Assembly: GCF_040954835.1 (NCBI RefSeq)
Contig: NC_090711.1
Coordinates: forward strand, 2,611,501 to 2,675,500
Length of the DNA: 64,000 nucleotides
From: Lepisosteus oculatus
Lineage: Eukaryota > Chordata > Actinopteri > Semionotiformes > Lepisosteidae
Direction: 5' to 3'
The translations under genes and the position numbers were made by a program. Below the pieces are notes generated by a model. That model worked only from the letters and a program-made list of their open reading frames with translations. It had not been told where the DNA came from and did no database searches. Of this stretch, positions 12,205 to 24,612 are shown piece after piece (the stretch's first letter is position 1; each line of letters starts with the position of its first letter).

Positions 12205-14946
12205 GAGTTACTCACAGTCCGGACACACAAGAGGAAACTAGAACAGAACAGTACACAGAAAATCGTATCACACGTATGAATATAAATATAGATGTGACCA
12301 TATCTATAAATATAGATATAAATATAAATATTAGATGTGTCTTCGTAGCATTGAATGGGGATTAAACCTTCAAAGTCAAAGCTGGGTGCCAATGGCAGTA
12401 CCGCGCAGCTGACGCAAACTGTCCTGCTCTGTGTCGGTTCCCAGGTGCAACCTGCAGAGCCCTTTCCAATAGTTTTCTGACCGGTGTAAAACTAAATCAT
12501 GTCCCAGCCTGTTTTACACCTCTCTTAAAGTACTGCCTTGTGTACATTTCAATACCAGTATTAAATCACTTCAAATCAGGTGCCAAGATATTTTATGAAA
12601 TGTTGTATGCTGGTTACTAAACTTTATTTATAGTTAAAACCTTAATCAGATGAAGGTGTTCGTAATTGTTTCTCACAAGTTAATTCTACAAAGAAGCAAT
12701 TACTGGTGGAGTTCCCTGCAGCCACACTCTCACCCCTCGGGCAAAGATTTTCTCCTCTCTTTGTCTGTGGTAGAGCAGCAAACCCAAGCAGGAATTTTTG
12801 TCAAGTTTGTGCCTGTTTTGATTTTGAATTTCTACTTTATGCTTATCAAGACAAACTGTTAAAAGCCATTTTCTGAATTTGTTGTGGTTTGTGCTGTTGT
12901 AATGATAGATGCACCTTTACTGTTGTCTCAAAGATCCAACTGGCGCCCTAGGACATTACAATATTTAAATCAATAGAAGTGCTTTCTCTTTATTATTGGT
13001 CATTGTAGGCAGATGTTAACCTGATGATTGAAACATTTTTACTGAAACATGCAGTGATGGACTTGGGATCGTTGAGGAAACTTGTTATAATTGGCAAACA
13101 TGTGGAATGAAAATAATTCAAACGTGACCTTTGCAGTGAAGGTTTTAATAAATGTTTCGGTGTAAGTGATGCCTGTCTGCGTCACCCACTTTGAAGAAGT
13201 AGTGAGTACTGGGAGATTTGTTTAAAGGGAAGTGATCACTGAGCACTGTGGAAGAGACTGAGCTCTTCGCTGAACCAGCAAGCTGTTTGATTGGAGCCTG
13301 TGCAAGCCTCTTGTGCTTACTCCACGTTTTAGATCTTAAAGCCCCCGTGAAACCATAAAATGCATCGTCTGACATGCGTCAGAAAGCAACTTGAGAATCG
13401 GGTTGCTAACTGAAATGTGGGCGAAGTTATCGAGCTGAGAGCTCGGCTGGAAAAACCAGCAGGTTTTGGGGGTCCCCAGGAGGGGACTCCTGCCAAAGGA
13501 GTTAACTTGTTTGTCTCTCTGTGGGTTTTGAGCCCACTGACTGCTGTGGAAGCTGGCCGTTAGCTGACCAGGAGTGCTGAGCACATGCCGGAGGACAGTT
13601 TGTGGGTCATCTCTGTCTATCTATAGGGCACGGTCCTGTCAGTCGGAGGACAAGGTCATGTTAAGGATTGGGTTGGGTGGGTTTGGCCCACGGTGAAGTC
13701 TGGGATGATTCATGCTGCTCTGAAACGGGTATCTTACATGCCTTCACTCCAATACAGCACAACTGTTTTGTCACTCTAATGGTTTTGTTCAAATGTTGTT
13801 GTTTTTTTCCTGTGTGTTCTGTTGCAATATTCTGTTAGCTGGTTTGATTAACATGGAATTTCAAATCTGCCTTCCGTTTTCCGACTCCATGCTGCGATGA
13901 GACATGGTTGCAGTGGTTTGAGTACATTTGCTAGGAGATGTTAAACATTAGCGTTACTGCGGTGCAGCATTTCTAATGAGCTGAATTTTAAAGAGGGGAT
14001 TCTGATTTTCTCAGAGTTGATTACTCGCCTTGATTATTACTGTGTCCAGGGGTTTGCATTTCACTTATTTTGCTGTGTGCTTTTCTGAAATTATGAATGG
14101 TTTAGATGCAACGTCTGGAAAGCTCATGGATTTGAAATTCACATGCTGATTGTTTTTTATTTTTGTTTTTGTTTAATGCCATTTGAATTTTAATGTGATC
14201 TGTTTTACACTGTTTTTTGGGGCTAAAGTTTGATATGCTCTGGGACTTTTGAAGAAGCAATGTTATCCAAATGGGAAATGTGTGTACATGATTTTTTTAC
14301 TTTAGGTATTGGTTTCAAGCTCGTCAGTCCATGCTGGTATATCTTAACCTCTTTTTATTACTTCCCTTTTAGTTTATAAGAGGGCATTATACACCATGTT
14401 TAGTTGATGTTAAGGCTTATTTACTCAAGATAAATCATTTCATAAGAATGTGACAGAATTAAGGCTTGTTCTGCAGTAAATCAGCAATTTTGGTAAACCC
14501 ACTGACTGGTTTTGGGGTTTTTAAAATTGTATTAATCCCGCCATTGCTGAGCATCATTTTCGCAGTGCTGTAACTGGGCTATGTCTTAACGAAGAGGGTC
14601 ACGTAAAATTAGGGTATTTGTATGTTATGAAATTGTTACAGATTCTCTTAATTCATAGTGTGGTGCTGCGAGTCTGTGAGTCTGCAGCTAACTCTCTGAG
14701 GTCCGACACGCTCTGGGTCCATTTGGAATAGGAAAGGTCTATAGGGTCACGCGTGTGTGCCAAGATGTGTTAACTCTGTACCCACACTTCATGCTGCTAA
14801 CAATGATGCTGTTTGTCTTATGTGATTGTGCTGTTAAGTTGCCAGGAGGTCTTGACTGCAGTCGTCTGTTCTTGCTGTGTGAATCCAGGAGTCTGACCCG
14901 GACGTTGCCTTTTTTCACCTGCAGGTGTGTGTCGGTTCACCTCAGC

Positions 14947-17628
14947 ATGGCTGTGGTCATCCGCTTGCAAGGTCTGCCGATCGTGGCGGGGACCATGGAC
15001 ATACGCCATTTCTTCTCTGGATTGACCATCCCGGATGGTGGGGTGCATATAGTAGGGGGTGAACATGGTGAGGCTTTTATCGTTTTCGCCACCGATGAAG
15101 ATGCCAGGCTGGGCATGATGCGTACTGGGGGGACGATCAAGGGGTCCAAGGTGTCACTTTTGCTGAGTAGCAAGACCGAGATGCAGAACATGATTGAGCT
15201 TAGCCGCAGGCGTTTTGAAACCGGGAACTTGGAGGCGCCTGCGGGCAACGGTAGCAGACCGGGGCCTCCTGCCAGCTCTGGGGGGAGTGGGAGGGGTAGT
15301 TTGCCAACCACGATGCAAGGCTTCAGCAGCCCCACTCCTAGCGTGGTGACCACGGCGGCCGCCTCCGCGCACGAGCCCGTAGGAAGCAAGAGCATTCCCA
15401 CGTTTTCCACGGCGAGCATGTCCACCATACCTCCTAGCTACAGCAACAACTTCAGCAGCCCCAGTCTCACTATGGGCTCCACCATGACCACCGCCATATC
15501 CACCCTGAACTCGGTACCACCTCCTATGCCACCCTTACCCACCCTGCCATCTCTACCACCCATGCCTTCAATCCCACCCATGCCCGTTCCACCACCAGTA
15601 TCCACCTTACCCCCAGTGCCCCCCTCCACACCAATACCCCCAGTGCCCCCTGTGCCCCCCATAACACACATGCCTCCTATGTCCACAATGCCACCTTTCA
15701 ATCCCGGTGTCCCCCCCCCAGTCGGTCCAGTGCCCAGTGGTTTGAGTGGCTCGGGGCCACCCATGTCGATGGGCAACCCCAACCACATGTTCCTTGGCCC
15801 GATGAACCCACTTGGACCCCTGAATCCTCAAGGTCACCTCAAGCCCCCCGTGGTCAACCCGGATGAGCTGTATGTGCACCTCCAGGGACTGCCCTTCTCT
15901 GCCACCGAGATGGATGTGAGGGACTTCTTCCACGGATTGGGGGTGGATTCCGTCCGCCTGCTCCGGGACCACCTGGGCAGGAGCAGCGGCAGGGCCCTGG
16001 CCAAGTTTTTCATGCCTCAGGACGCGTTTGAAGCGCTGAAGCGCAATGCGGCAATGATGGGACAGCGCTACGTAGAGATTTCCCCGGCGACCGAGAGGCA
16101 GTGGCTGGCCTCGGGCGGGGCGTCGAGCTACAGTGGGGGCCAGGGCCAGTCGAAACACGGCAGCGACCACTCGGATCAGGACCACCACCGGCGCTTGAGA
16201 TCCAGCTCGGAGTCTCCCTCTGGGCGCGATCGGGCGCGGTCCCGTTCTCCACATAAGCAGGAGTTCTGCGTGTATCTGAAGGGACTGCCCTATGAAGCAG
16301 AGAACAAGCAGATATTCGAGTTTTTCAAAAACCTAGATATCGTGGAAGACAGCATCTACATCGCATATGGACCAAATGGCAGGGCGACCGGAGAGGGCTT
16401 CGTTGAGTTTAGGAATGAGATGGATTACAAGGCGGCTCTGGGTTGCCACATGCAGTACATGGGCAGCCGTTTCATTCAGGTCCATCCTATCACTAAGAAG
16501 GGCATGTTTGAAAAGATAGATGTCATTAGGAAGAGAATGCAGGGGACGCAGCAGGGTGACCATAAAACCGGCTCGTTTGAAGGTGGGGGGGACAAGAGCT
16601 CCTCCAGAAGCTGCGCTCACATCTCCAATATTCCCTACAACGTGTCCAAGAAAGACGTCCAGCTGTTCCTGGAAGGGATTCAGCTGTTCGAGGACAGCCT
16701 CAAGGTCCTCGTGGACGGCAACGGCCAGGGTTTAGGGCAGGCCGTAGTGCAGTTCAGGTCGGAGGAGGAGGCGCTCAAGGCCGAGCGGCTGCACAGGCAG
16801 AAGCTGAACGGCAGGGATGCCTTCGTGCACCTGGTCACTTTCGAGCAGATGAAAGAGATCGAGAGAAACCCGCCGCCCCAGGTCAAGAGAGGACAGAAAG
16901 TGCAGCTTCCCCAAGCTCACTCGTACCCTAGCGTGTCAGGGGATGAGTACGCCTTCCTTAGGGGCAGTTCAGGAAGCATAACCAATGGGCCTCCCTTTGG
17001 CACGCTGTACAGCGCGCCTGGCAATGGACTTGGGGGTCCTCCTCCCTTGCCCCCTGTAGGGGTAGGGGGCGGGCTGGGCGATGTTCCCATCAGTGTCCCT
17101 CCTCCAGTAGTCCCAGGCCACTTGCCCAGTCCGATGCTGGAGCCCCCGGGCTTCCGGCCTGGACCCAGCAGCACCAGCGGGCCCCCGGTGTTTCCGGGGG
17201 GCCCCGAGAGCATGAGGGGGCTGCCGCCGTTCGATAACGGACCCCGAAAGAGCAGCGGGCCCCCGAGCCGAGGAGGAGCAGGCGGCGGCGGGCAGGGCCG
17301 GGCTGGGGGGTCACAGTCCGGCTACGGGCCCCCATCCTCCGAGGCGCTGAGGGGGCCCCCCAGCTTGAGCGGGGGACCCGGGAGCCAGCGCCCCACCATC
17401 GTTAAGATTCAGAACATGCCCTTCACGGTCACCGTGGACGAAATCCTGGATTTCTTCTACGGGTATCAGGTCCTGCCGGGCTCGGTTTGCCTTCAGTTCA
17501 GCGACAAAGGCATGCCCACGGGCGAGGCCATGGTGGCGTTCGAGTCGCAAGACGAAGCCATGTCCGCGGTCTTAGACCTCAACGACCGGCCTATAGGGTC
17601 GAGGAAAGTGAAGATCACGCTGGGCTAG
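14947..17628 (+). CDS. RBM12: RNA-binding protein RBM12, complete, single coding exon
   Basis: The frame encodes 893 residues in one exon, as in mammals (human about 932). It starts at 14947 (AGCATGG, a strong Kozak context), 22 nt after the acceptor at 14923-14924. The open frame runs upstream to 14755, but that part is intron. RRM-type domains begin at about residue 1 (MAVVIRLQGLP), 306 (DELYVHLQGLPF), 439 (EFCVYLKGLPYEAENK), 556 (CAHISNIPYNV) and 817 (TIVKIQNMPFTV). A proline-rich segment fills about 165-260, an Arg/Ser stretch precedes the third RRM, and a Gly/Pro-rich linker separates the fourth and fifth. The end, DRPIGSRKVKITLG, matches the family. RBM12 is a nuclear RNA-binding protein of the hnRNP F/H-like quasi-RRM type. 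It sits inside the 5' region of CPNE1, and identity is very secure. Confidence 0.97.
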   Translation: MAVVIRLQGLPIVAGTMDIRHFFSGLTIPDGGVHIVGGEHGEAFIVFATDEDARLGMMRTGGTIKGSKVSLLLSSKTEMQNMIELSRRRFETGNLEAPAGNGSRPGPPASSGGSGRGSLPTTMQGFSSPTPSVVTTAAASAHEPVGSKSIPTFSTASMSTIPPSYSNNFSSPSLTMGSTMTTAISTLNSVPPPMPPLPTLPSLPPMPSIPPMPVPPPVSTLPPVPPSTPIPPVPPVPPITHMPPMSTMPPFNPGVPPPVGPVPSGLSGSGPPMSMGNPNHMFLGPMNPLGPLNPQGHLKPPVVNPDELYVHLQGLPFSATEMDVRDFFHGLGVDSVRLLRDHLGRSSGRALAKFFMPQDAFEALKRNAAMMGQRYVEISPATERQWLASGGASSYSGGQGQSKHGSDHSDQDHHRRLRSSSESPSGRDRARSRSPHKQEFCVYLKGLPYEAENKQIFEFFKNLDIVEDSIYIAYGPNGRATGEGFVEFRNEMDYKAALGCHMQYMGSRFIQVHPITKKGMFEKIDVIRKRMQGTQQGDHKTGSFEGGGDKSSSRSCAHISNIPYNVSKKDVQLFLEGIQLFEDSLKVLVDGNGQGLGQAVVQFRSEEEALKAERLHRQKLNGRDAFVHLVTFEQMKEIERNPPPQVKRGQKVQLPQAHSYPSVSGDEYAFLRGSSGSITNGPPFGTLYSAPGNGLGGPPPLPPVGVGGGLGDVPISVPPPVVPGHLPSPMLEPPGFRPGPSSTSGPPVFPGGPESMRGLPPFDNGPRKSSGPPSRGGAGGGGQGRAGGSQSGYGPPSSEALRGPPSLSGGPGSQRPTIVKIQNMPFTVTVDEILDFFYGYQVLPGSVCLQFSDKGMPTGEAMVAFESQDEAMSAVLDLNDRPIGSRKVKITLG

Positions 17629-18711
17629 ATGAGAGACAACCGTGTGCTGATTGTTTTCTTTTCCATTCGTTTGTGTTAAGATCGCGAAACACCACAAGGA
17701 GCTGTGCTGTGTTACTTTGTGCTTACTCCTGTGGGGGGGGAAAAATGTGTGGAAGAACAGTTTTACTAAACACAAAGGGTTAGTCTTATGGAATAGAACC
17801 TTTATCTTATTTTGTGTTGCACAAGACAGGGAAACAGCTGTGTTATGGATTTAACCCAGTAATTTGATTAATCCCAGTAGGTTGGGGGGTGGGGGGGGCT
17901 CCTTCTTTTGCAGGGAAGGTTTCTTAAACCAGGTAGCGGAGAACTCAGCTCTGAAGCAGTGTAGTAAAGAAATGTAGTTTGCTTCTGTATGTCCAAAAGC
18001 TGACATTTCCTTGTGTTGAGAAGCATGTGATAGTTTTGTTAAAGGACCCGACACCTCTGTGTATTTGTATTTTAATTGTTGAATGACGTTTCATTTCTTC
18101 CTGCGCTTCTGAAAGAGATCGAGCGTGCTGCCGGTACTGAATACATGACGTGGCTGTACGCTGGGGTGTGCACACACTGGGCCGCTTTAAGGTGGAAGTT
18201 TGCAAGGTTTTCTTGCGCTAGCTTGCTTTGCAAGCTTTCCGTGTTTTAGTTAAACCCCCTCAGCCTTTCCCTTGTAAATGCAACACTAAAGCTGTCGGCC
18301 GCAATTCATGGGAATCTCCCAGATCTAACCAGAATTTGTAAAATTCAAAGCATCTTGCAAGTGGTTATTGAAATGCGATTTTATTTTCCGGAATTTTAAG
18401 CAGCAGATGAGTCCCTTTTTCTATAAGAATCAAGTGGCAGCAGCCTGAATTTTTTTTCCTCTTGCAAGCCTTTACAACTATGTACAGTAGTATGAGCATT
18501 TTTTAAAAAGGCATCATGTCTTGCTTAGATGTCGTTCCTGTTTGGAAATGCCTCGTTTTTTGGTTTTGTTGAACCAGATCATTTGTAATAGAAATGTTGC
18601 ATTCATTTGGATTCCTGACTGTGACTTTTCCAGCTGAAATGTTGTTCTTGTTCTTTTTTTCCTTGTTTTGCAGTTGTATATACTGTTTAGTTTACACGCC
18701 TGTCAAATAAA
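17629..18711 (+). other. RBM12: RBM12 3' UTR
   Basis: About 1.1 kb follows the RBM12 stop, up to AATAAA at 18706-18711 (TCAAATAAACTGC). A second AATAAA is at 18820-18825. T-rich stretches are present and no reading frame of interest is seen. Confidence 0.75.
18706..18711 (+). terminator. RBM12: RBM12 polyadenylation signal
   Basis: A canonical AATAAA about 1.08 kb after the stop codon. A back-up AATAAA lies at 18820-18825. CPNE1 transcripts that start upstream must splice past this site. Confidence 0.7.
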
Positions 18712-21700
18712 CTGCATTTCTAAAAGTGAATTCAATGAAATGACCATGTATATTCTCATCGTTGTGCTTTTTCTTGACCTGCTCCTTTAAGACCTCTGTG
18801 TGGGAATGGGGGTATGAAAAATAAATGCATTTGTTTCCATGTGTCGGCAACACTTGCACGGGGGGGACAAGGGATCAATGACAATATTGTGTTCAGTTTG
18901 AGACGGTGTCTGATGCTCCAGTGTCTTTCAAGGTATTGAGCTCTGTTTAGCCTGCTGTCATCTGAGGTTTCTGGCTGATACAGTTCTGCTTTCATTTGAT
19001 GGTGAGACATATTCTGCACATTGTAGCATCACAACTGTACAGAGCTGCTGGAAGTCAAGCAGATTGTTAAAGACTCAGTCAGTGTACTGCACAGTTCTGT
19101 TTTTCCCTAAAAGCCATTGCCTAACTCACAGCTATACTGTCCAAAAGGCAGGGAAGTTGTTTTTTTTTAAGCTGCTTTGAGTAAGTTCATCTTCACACAG
19201 CTGCAGTATAGCTAGCCATGCATATTCAGCATTGCTTGTCCAACCCCAGGGTGTGCCAAGGTGGGGATGCATGTGTGTAAAAAAATTAAGGATTGATATA
19301 CACAGCTGTAGGTATTTAAACGCAAACATGGCACTGTCCTGAACATTTAATAGAACGGAAGCATACAGAACAGCTTGCAGTGGAATGGCCTGCGTGGAGA
19401 ATAAACTTTGTTGTCCATTTGCTCAAAACAAAGCTCTAAAAACTGAAAATTGCAAACAAAAGCTTTGCACATAAACCAAGTACGTAGCTAATTTTGATCA
19501 TGAACTGGGACGAACAGCTACTGGTCCCTGTTTGATTTATTTTTGCTGAGATTCATCTCTTAAGTCCACATGGGTGACATCCTGGTTATTGAACAAGCAG
19601 GAATACCTGGGGGTAAGCAGTAGATCACAATATATGTGAAAATGATCAAGCCCACATCACGTTTTTGACTGGAAAGAGTAGCTTCAGTTGCAAACTCTCA
19701 ACTACTTCTGCACCTTATTTTGAAATCATCCATTGTTGTTCGATAGAGAACCTTTCAGGAGGAATTTTAAACCTTGTGCCACATTGCCACAATGGGGGGA
19801 AGATAACATTGGTGTGTCCCGAGAGGTTTGCAGTAAACAGTATGTATAGTTCTGTACCTCAGTGGGGACAGAGGGGATTCTGAGTGCAGGGCAGGTGCAG
19901 AGACCAGGTGAGTCAAGCCCTGTCCCTCTGGGCCCACAGTCTCATCCTGAGCTTCTTGCTTTAATGGCAGGTGCCCAGTATACAGACATGCCTAACAGGG
20001 TGTTGTGCCAGTATTGTAATTGAAGGATTTCTGTAATGTTAATGCTGAGTTGTATAGTCGCTAGTGTAGGCCAGTTGGGTACTTACACCATTGTTTTTGT
20101 TTGTTGTTCCCCTGTGCTCCTGGCGGTTGGTATAGCACATGGTTTCGACCTGGGGCCAGTTCTACACACTGACCGAGGTCTGTGGCGGTTTTCCTGTCTG
20201 TGCTTTTGTGTCGGGCGTGAAGAGGCTTTGCTTGTTCACACAATACTGACTCTACGGGTTTGCTTGATGCCTCACTGTACAGGCTGGGCAAGGTAAGTCC
20301 TGTTTTAACCACGTCATGGGATTATATCGATTGGACGTATGTATTTATACATTCTGCATGGGTTGCATGTCCTGCAGGGTACATCTAGGTTGAATGGGCA
20401 AGTCCAGTAGTTTGGCCCCTGCACTGTGGCTGATGCAGGTTCTTTGCTTTGTTAGTTTTCACGTGTGCAGTAATTCTGCAGGACCACGATTGACCGTGTG
20501 CTGTTGTGGAAACCTTGGTCATCCTGACCACGTAGGTGACCTGTTGATGCCTTCCTGTGAATGTCTGTGCTGTCGTCTCCCAGCTGGCTGTAGCAGTGTG
20601 GGTTCCAGTCCCAGGTGGGGATATGTCTGCTGTGCAGTGGAACAGAAGGTGCCAGAGTCTTGATATTGTTCCAGCAAGCACAGCTGTCCAAACTGGTAAC
20701 ATCTGTACCAACAATATAATTGTAGGTCTGGGAGATGAGCTTTATCATAGTCTTATTTTTCTTGATATTAATACCCAGGGCAATGAGGTTCTGGCCCAGG
20801 ACTGGAACGTTTTTTAAGGATTCTTATATTATTTTTTCTCTTGGGTTACTTGATCTCCCTTGATCGTGGATGTTGCTGTCCTTGCTGGTGTCGAGATCTT
20901 TTCAAAGTACTGCGGAACTTTGTGAAAAAGCCGAGATATTAAGCTGCTGAATTTAAATTGTTATCCTGAGCCAGGATACGCTGATATAATGTTTTATTGG
21001 CAATTGCAGTCTACTTTCTGTCATTCACCCTCTTTGCACTAGTACAGTGTCTTAACCATGAAGATCAGGATTCAGGAAATAAGTGAGCTTTTAAGCTAGA
21101 ATGGGGAATGTAATCAAGGCAAATACATTTGTCCTGTTTATAGTGCTGTCTTCACACAATACCGTGCCTACCTGTGGATGAGGTGTGCCCCACAGTATAG
21201 ACTCCCTGTATATTACCCTCTTTGTATTGCCTAGAGATAATAAGTTATTAATTATAAGGTATGACAAATAGACATTTTAAACTGTATCCATTACAATAAT
21301 GTTACATAATCAGCCTTGTTCAGAGTGTTACAGTATTGCAATATAACTATTTCTGTAATATCTGAACTCACTCTGTGGCTCCCAAAGTAATTTCCATTTC
21401 AATGTACATGGTGGCCAAATAGTGGGAATTCTAGGTTGTTTTGCTTCCAGTGTAGTTTACAGTCCCTACAGTGAGCCTGCACTCAGTCATGAATGTCAGT
21501 GTGTGGTGAGAGTAGTTACATGTTTGCTATTAACAGGGTTGGTGTTTTATATTTACAGAATTTACCTCGTTTAAGCGTGACATAAATGTGTTTTTCAGTA
21601 TATCATTTGCAAGAAGCAAACCCTGTCAAAAAGCAAATTCTGTTTGGCTTTTAAACTTTGTTTTAAGAGTCTGAACAGCGAGGGGGAGTGCATTTGTCCC

Positions 21701-22900
21701 AAATCAGTCTCTAGGACTGTATTGCCCCCTCAATATTATTATTATTATTTTATTATTATTATTATTATTATGGTGGTGTATTATTCAATCAAGGACTTTT
21801 CAAGCATTTGAAAAGAAGCTGCAGAATATTAACAGAAGGCGGCTGGAAAATTGATGGCACTTCAGGATCAGCCTTAGCTGTTGGGGAACCACACCACATC
21901 CCCTCCCAAAAAGATCAACATCAGCTGAGTCATGTCCTGTAACGTAACACTTCAGGACAGGAGATACCTATTTGGCATGTTATTTTTGTATTACCGAGAC
22001 ATCTTAGTGAGTGCAGGTCAATGGCGAATACTCGACTATTTTTTAGTTATTTATAAGTAGTACATACCAGCCTTGAGACAGGTTGTCCATCAAGTGGTAG
22101 CATATCATTGACGCATAACAGTGCGACATCATACTGATGTCTCCCATACTAACCCATTACCGTTTACTTCAGTATAAACTTAAGGGGAGCTGTTCTGAAA
22201 ACACCTCTGGCATTAGCACAGTGGATAGCTGAGTTTCAGAATTTGTTGGGGTACCATTGCTGGGCTCTTGTCTGGTCGGATGTACCCCAGTGGGCCACAG
22301 GTTTACCCAACACTACTGCAAGCACCGCAAACAATTCACTTCATCAGCGTTTTATTCCTCAGATGGCAGCATCATCGCTGCCTTGCAGACTGTAGCACGA
22401 GGGGCACCATGGTCAGGAGGGAGTCCTGGAGTTGTAAGGAGGTCAGTGGTAGCGACCTCGGGCTCCCTGACCATCATCTTCCTCGTGCTTAGGTCAGCCT
22501 GGGTGAGCGCTGAAGGTCGTGTCTGTTTCGGGGGAACGGGGGTAAAAAAGCACAACTGAATGGATACAACCAGGAAGTTTTAGTAGCAAAGAAATGCCCT
22601 TTATAGTCTCGGAGTTAACTGGAACGAACCGGGAGCCACTGGTGGTGGGTCTGTTTCTCTGCACTGCTTGTGAAATCTGCCCGGAATAAAGAGAGCCTTC
22701 GGTAATGAAGTTGAATTAAAGCTGTCGTGGGTTAGCTGTTAATGGCAGTGGATCAGGCTGGCTGACTGCTCGTGTTGGCGTGTGTTTTTCCTCTGGGTCT
22801 TGAGGAGGATGCAGGGAGATGTGGACGCTGTTCGGGAGAGATGAAGCCTTTGAGGAAATCAGATCCCCAGCTACCTTTCTCTGAACGTCCAGTCCGGGAG
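18712..22900 (+). other. CPNE1 5' intron, no gene seen
   Basis: This stretch holds only short, unrelated open frames. An (ATT)n microsatellite is at about 21736-21770. I recognise no exon, RNA gene or full-length mobile element in it. Confidence 0.5.
21736..21770. repeat. (ATT)n microsatellite
   Basis: About eleven tandem ATT units with one interruption, in the CPNE1 5' intron. Confidence 0.9.
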
Positions 22901-23551
22901 TGTCATGGCTGAGGTGGGAAGGAAACGAGAAAGCCGGGCTGGAAGTCGACAGCCTCGTGTGCGGAGCCGATATTTGACTCTCCATCTCTGGGAGGATGTG
23001 CGAGGGATCGCTCTGAGCGCTCTGGTTACAGCCTGGCTGCTGGAGCGGTTTCCAGGCAGCCAGTGGCTCCGCCGTGATGACGGGCGATACTGTATTTTTG
23101 CGAGTTTAGAGCCTAAAAACGAGTGGCTGCACATAAAAGTGACTTGAGCACCTTGTCCCGGTCCGTGTGTGTGTGTGGTCTTACTGTTGTCTCCGCGCAC
23201 ACACTGGAAACCACGCGTGCGTGTCAGGGCAGCGGTTCACGTTCATTACATTGCGGCTCCAAACAGAACTCATGGAACCAATCCCCGTGTGGATATGCAA
23301 TTGGAAGTGCCTTCTTTATTGTGGCTCGTGTGATTTTGGGGATTTCACTGCTGGTTAGCATGGTGAACCTGGTATTGGGGTGGGATGCTTCGTGTGCTGT
23401 GTGCAGTTGATTCGGCACGGTGAACACTGTCGAGCTGGAGGGTTGCTCGGCGATGGCTGCCTTAGGGAGTTTTCCCCCCACACGGCGAAGTCATTGTTGG
23501 ATTGTCTTGTAGTTAATGGTGTTTCGGGGAAATAAAAAGGGTAGTTTAAAG

Positions 23552-23632
23552 TAGTTCAAGCAGGGAGCTGCCTCAGCACGCCTGGGCTGCAAAGGAACGA
23601 GTTCAGGTGTCTTCCCTGCTGGGAAGAGAAGG
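23552..23632 (+). repeat. Diverged copy of the fold-back repeat family
   Basis: TAGTTCAAG, AGCTGCCTCAGCACGC, CTGCAAAGGAAC and CTGGGAAGAGAAG follow the same order as in the left half of the element at 32333-32535. Only the left part is recognisable here. Confidence 0.55.
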
Positions 23633-24359
23633 GTACTTTCGTCTGGTTGCCTGGGATTCGGGTTAGAAACGAAAGCGATAGCTCTGAAAAGGTGGATACT
23701 CAGTTTGCAGCCTGGCGGAAGCCGGTCTGTAGTAACTTTAATTCCACAGTGTTCTGGAAGATCTTGTTCTCGAATTGAGCTTTTCGCGTTTCTTTTGCTC
23801 CGCAATGTAGCCGAAGGCGGTACATGGCGAGACCGCAGCGAAGACATAAAAGCCCAACCGGCAAAAAAAAAAGAAAAAATAAATGCAGGTTTTAATGAGC
23901 ACCGTTGCAACCCCGGCTCATGCACATCTCTTCACTCGGACCGAGTTGCCCGGCTGGGCGGTGGGTCTCCCCTGTTGGATGCGGTTGGTTGTGGGGTGTG
24001 CAATTTGGGTGGTTAACACACCCCGGCAGCCACCCAGGAGAGAATAATATTTAATCTGAAGCGGAAATCGGAAATTATCTTTTTTGACCGGCTGCTGTTC
24101 TTTGGCACGATAAAGATTGTGGTTTGTGGTTTATTGCTGTTCGTCTGTCAGATCACCTCGATTCTGCATCACTATCGGTCATACTCTTTTCCCAGCATAT
24201 TCAGGCTGTGATTGCTTTGCGGTTTTTCCGATATGCTGTGTATGCTTTCGCTGAGCGATCATCAGAAGCATCCCCCCCCGGCTCTGGGGTTTAGCTGATC
24301 AACAGTGTCCGCTTTGCAGAGGTGGGAAAGCGGAGCCATAGTGAACTTGTGACGTTGCA

Positions 24360-24612
24360 GCGCATGTGGTTAGGGCGGGTTTTTCTTCTTGCGATGCGGG
24401 CACGACGTCAATGATTGACAGCCGGTCTTGTCAAATGGCCGTGATGCTGTCTAGCCCATGTGGCCAATCGGAGCTCAGCACGCCTTTCTGGGTTGGGTGG
24501 GTCAGGGACCACACCTACGGAGTAGAAAAAAACTGCTAGACGGGGGATTGCTCTGGAGTGGTTTGCGCTGTCGCGATTAATATTCGCTTAATTTTCTAAA
24601 ATATTTTGAGAG
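24360..24612 (+). promoter_or_regulatory. CPNE1: Candidate second promoter and first exon for CPNE1
   Basis: Downstream of RBM12 the sequence becomes CpG-richer (about 22.9-24.6 kb). A CRE-like GACGTCA (24404-24410) and a CCAAT box (24464-24468) are followed by a strong donor GAGAG/GTAAGT (24612/24613). Joined to the coding exon at 26521, whose first base is the A of ATG, the junction would read GAGATGG, a good Kozak context. This suggests a CPNE1-only start that bypasses RBM12. The evidence is motif and position only, and the transcription start is not defined. Confidence 0.45.

Larger units (their letters stand above)
8996..14924 (+). other. Intron(s) of the RBM12/CPNE1 5' region
   Basis: This stretch lies between the inferred first exon and the acceptor at 14923-14924 before the RBM12 start codon. 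I see no protein-coding exon. It holds a CAA-rich run (9009-9060), a candidate 87-nt non-coding exon (11598-11684), a LINE 3'-end fragment (about 12069-12170), a TACAA repeat (12175-12204) and an AT-rich stretch (12275-12335). The rest is T-rich unique-looking intron. Confidence 0.55.

Noticed and set aside
14755..14946. 64 extra N-terminal codons in frame with RBM12
   Set aside because: A strong acceptor (CACCTGCAG) lies between this stretch and the family start MAVVIRLQGLP. The extra codons are intron sequence without similarity to RBM12.
15438..16254. Long minus-strand open frames rich in Gly under RBM12
   Set aside because: They mirror the proline-rich coding repeats of RBM12 on the + strand and have no independent signals.
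23705..24016. A possible coding exon in the CpG-rich region before CPNE1
   Set aside because: No similarity, no splice-site support and no conserved motif.
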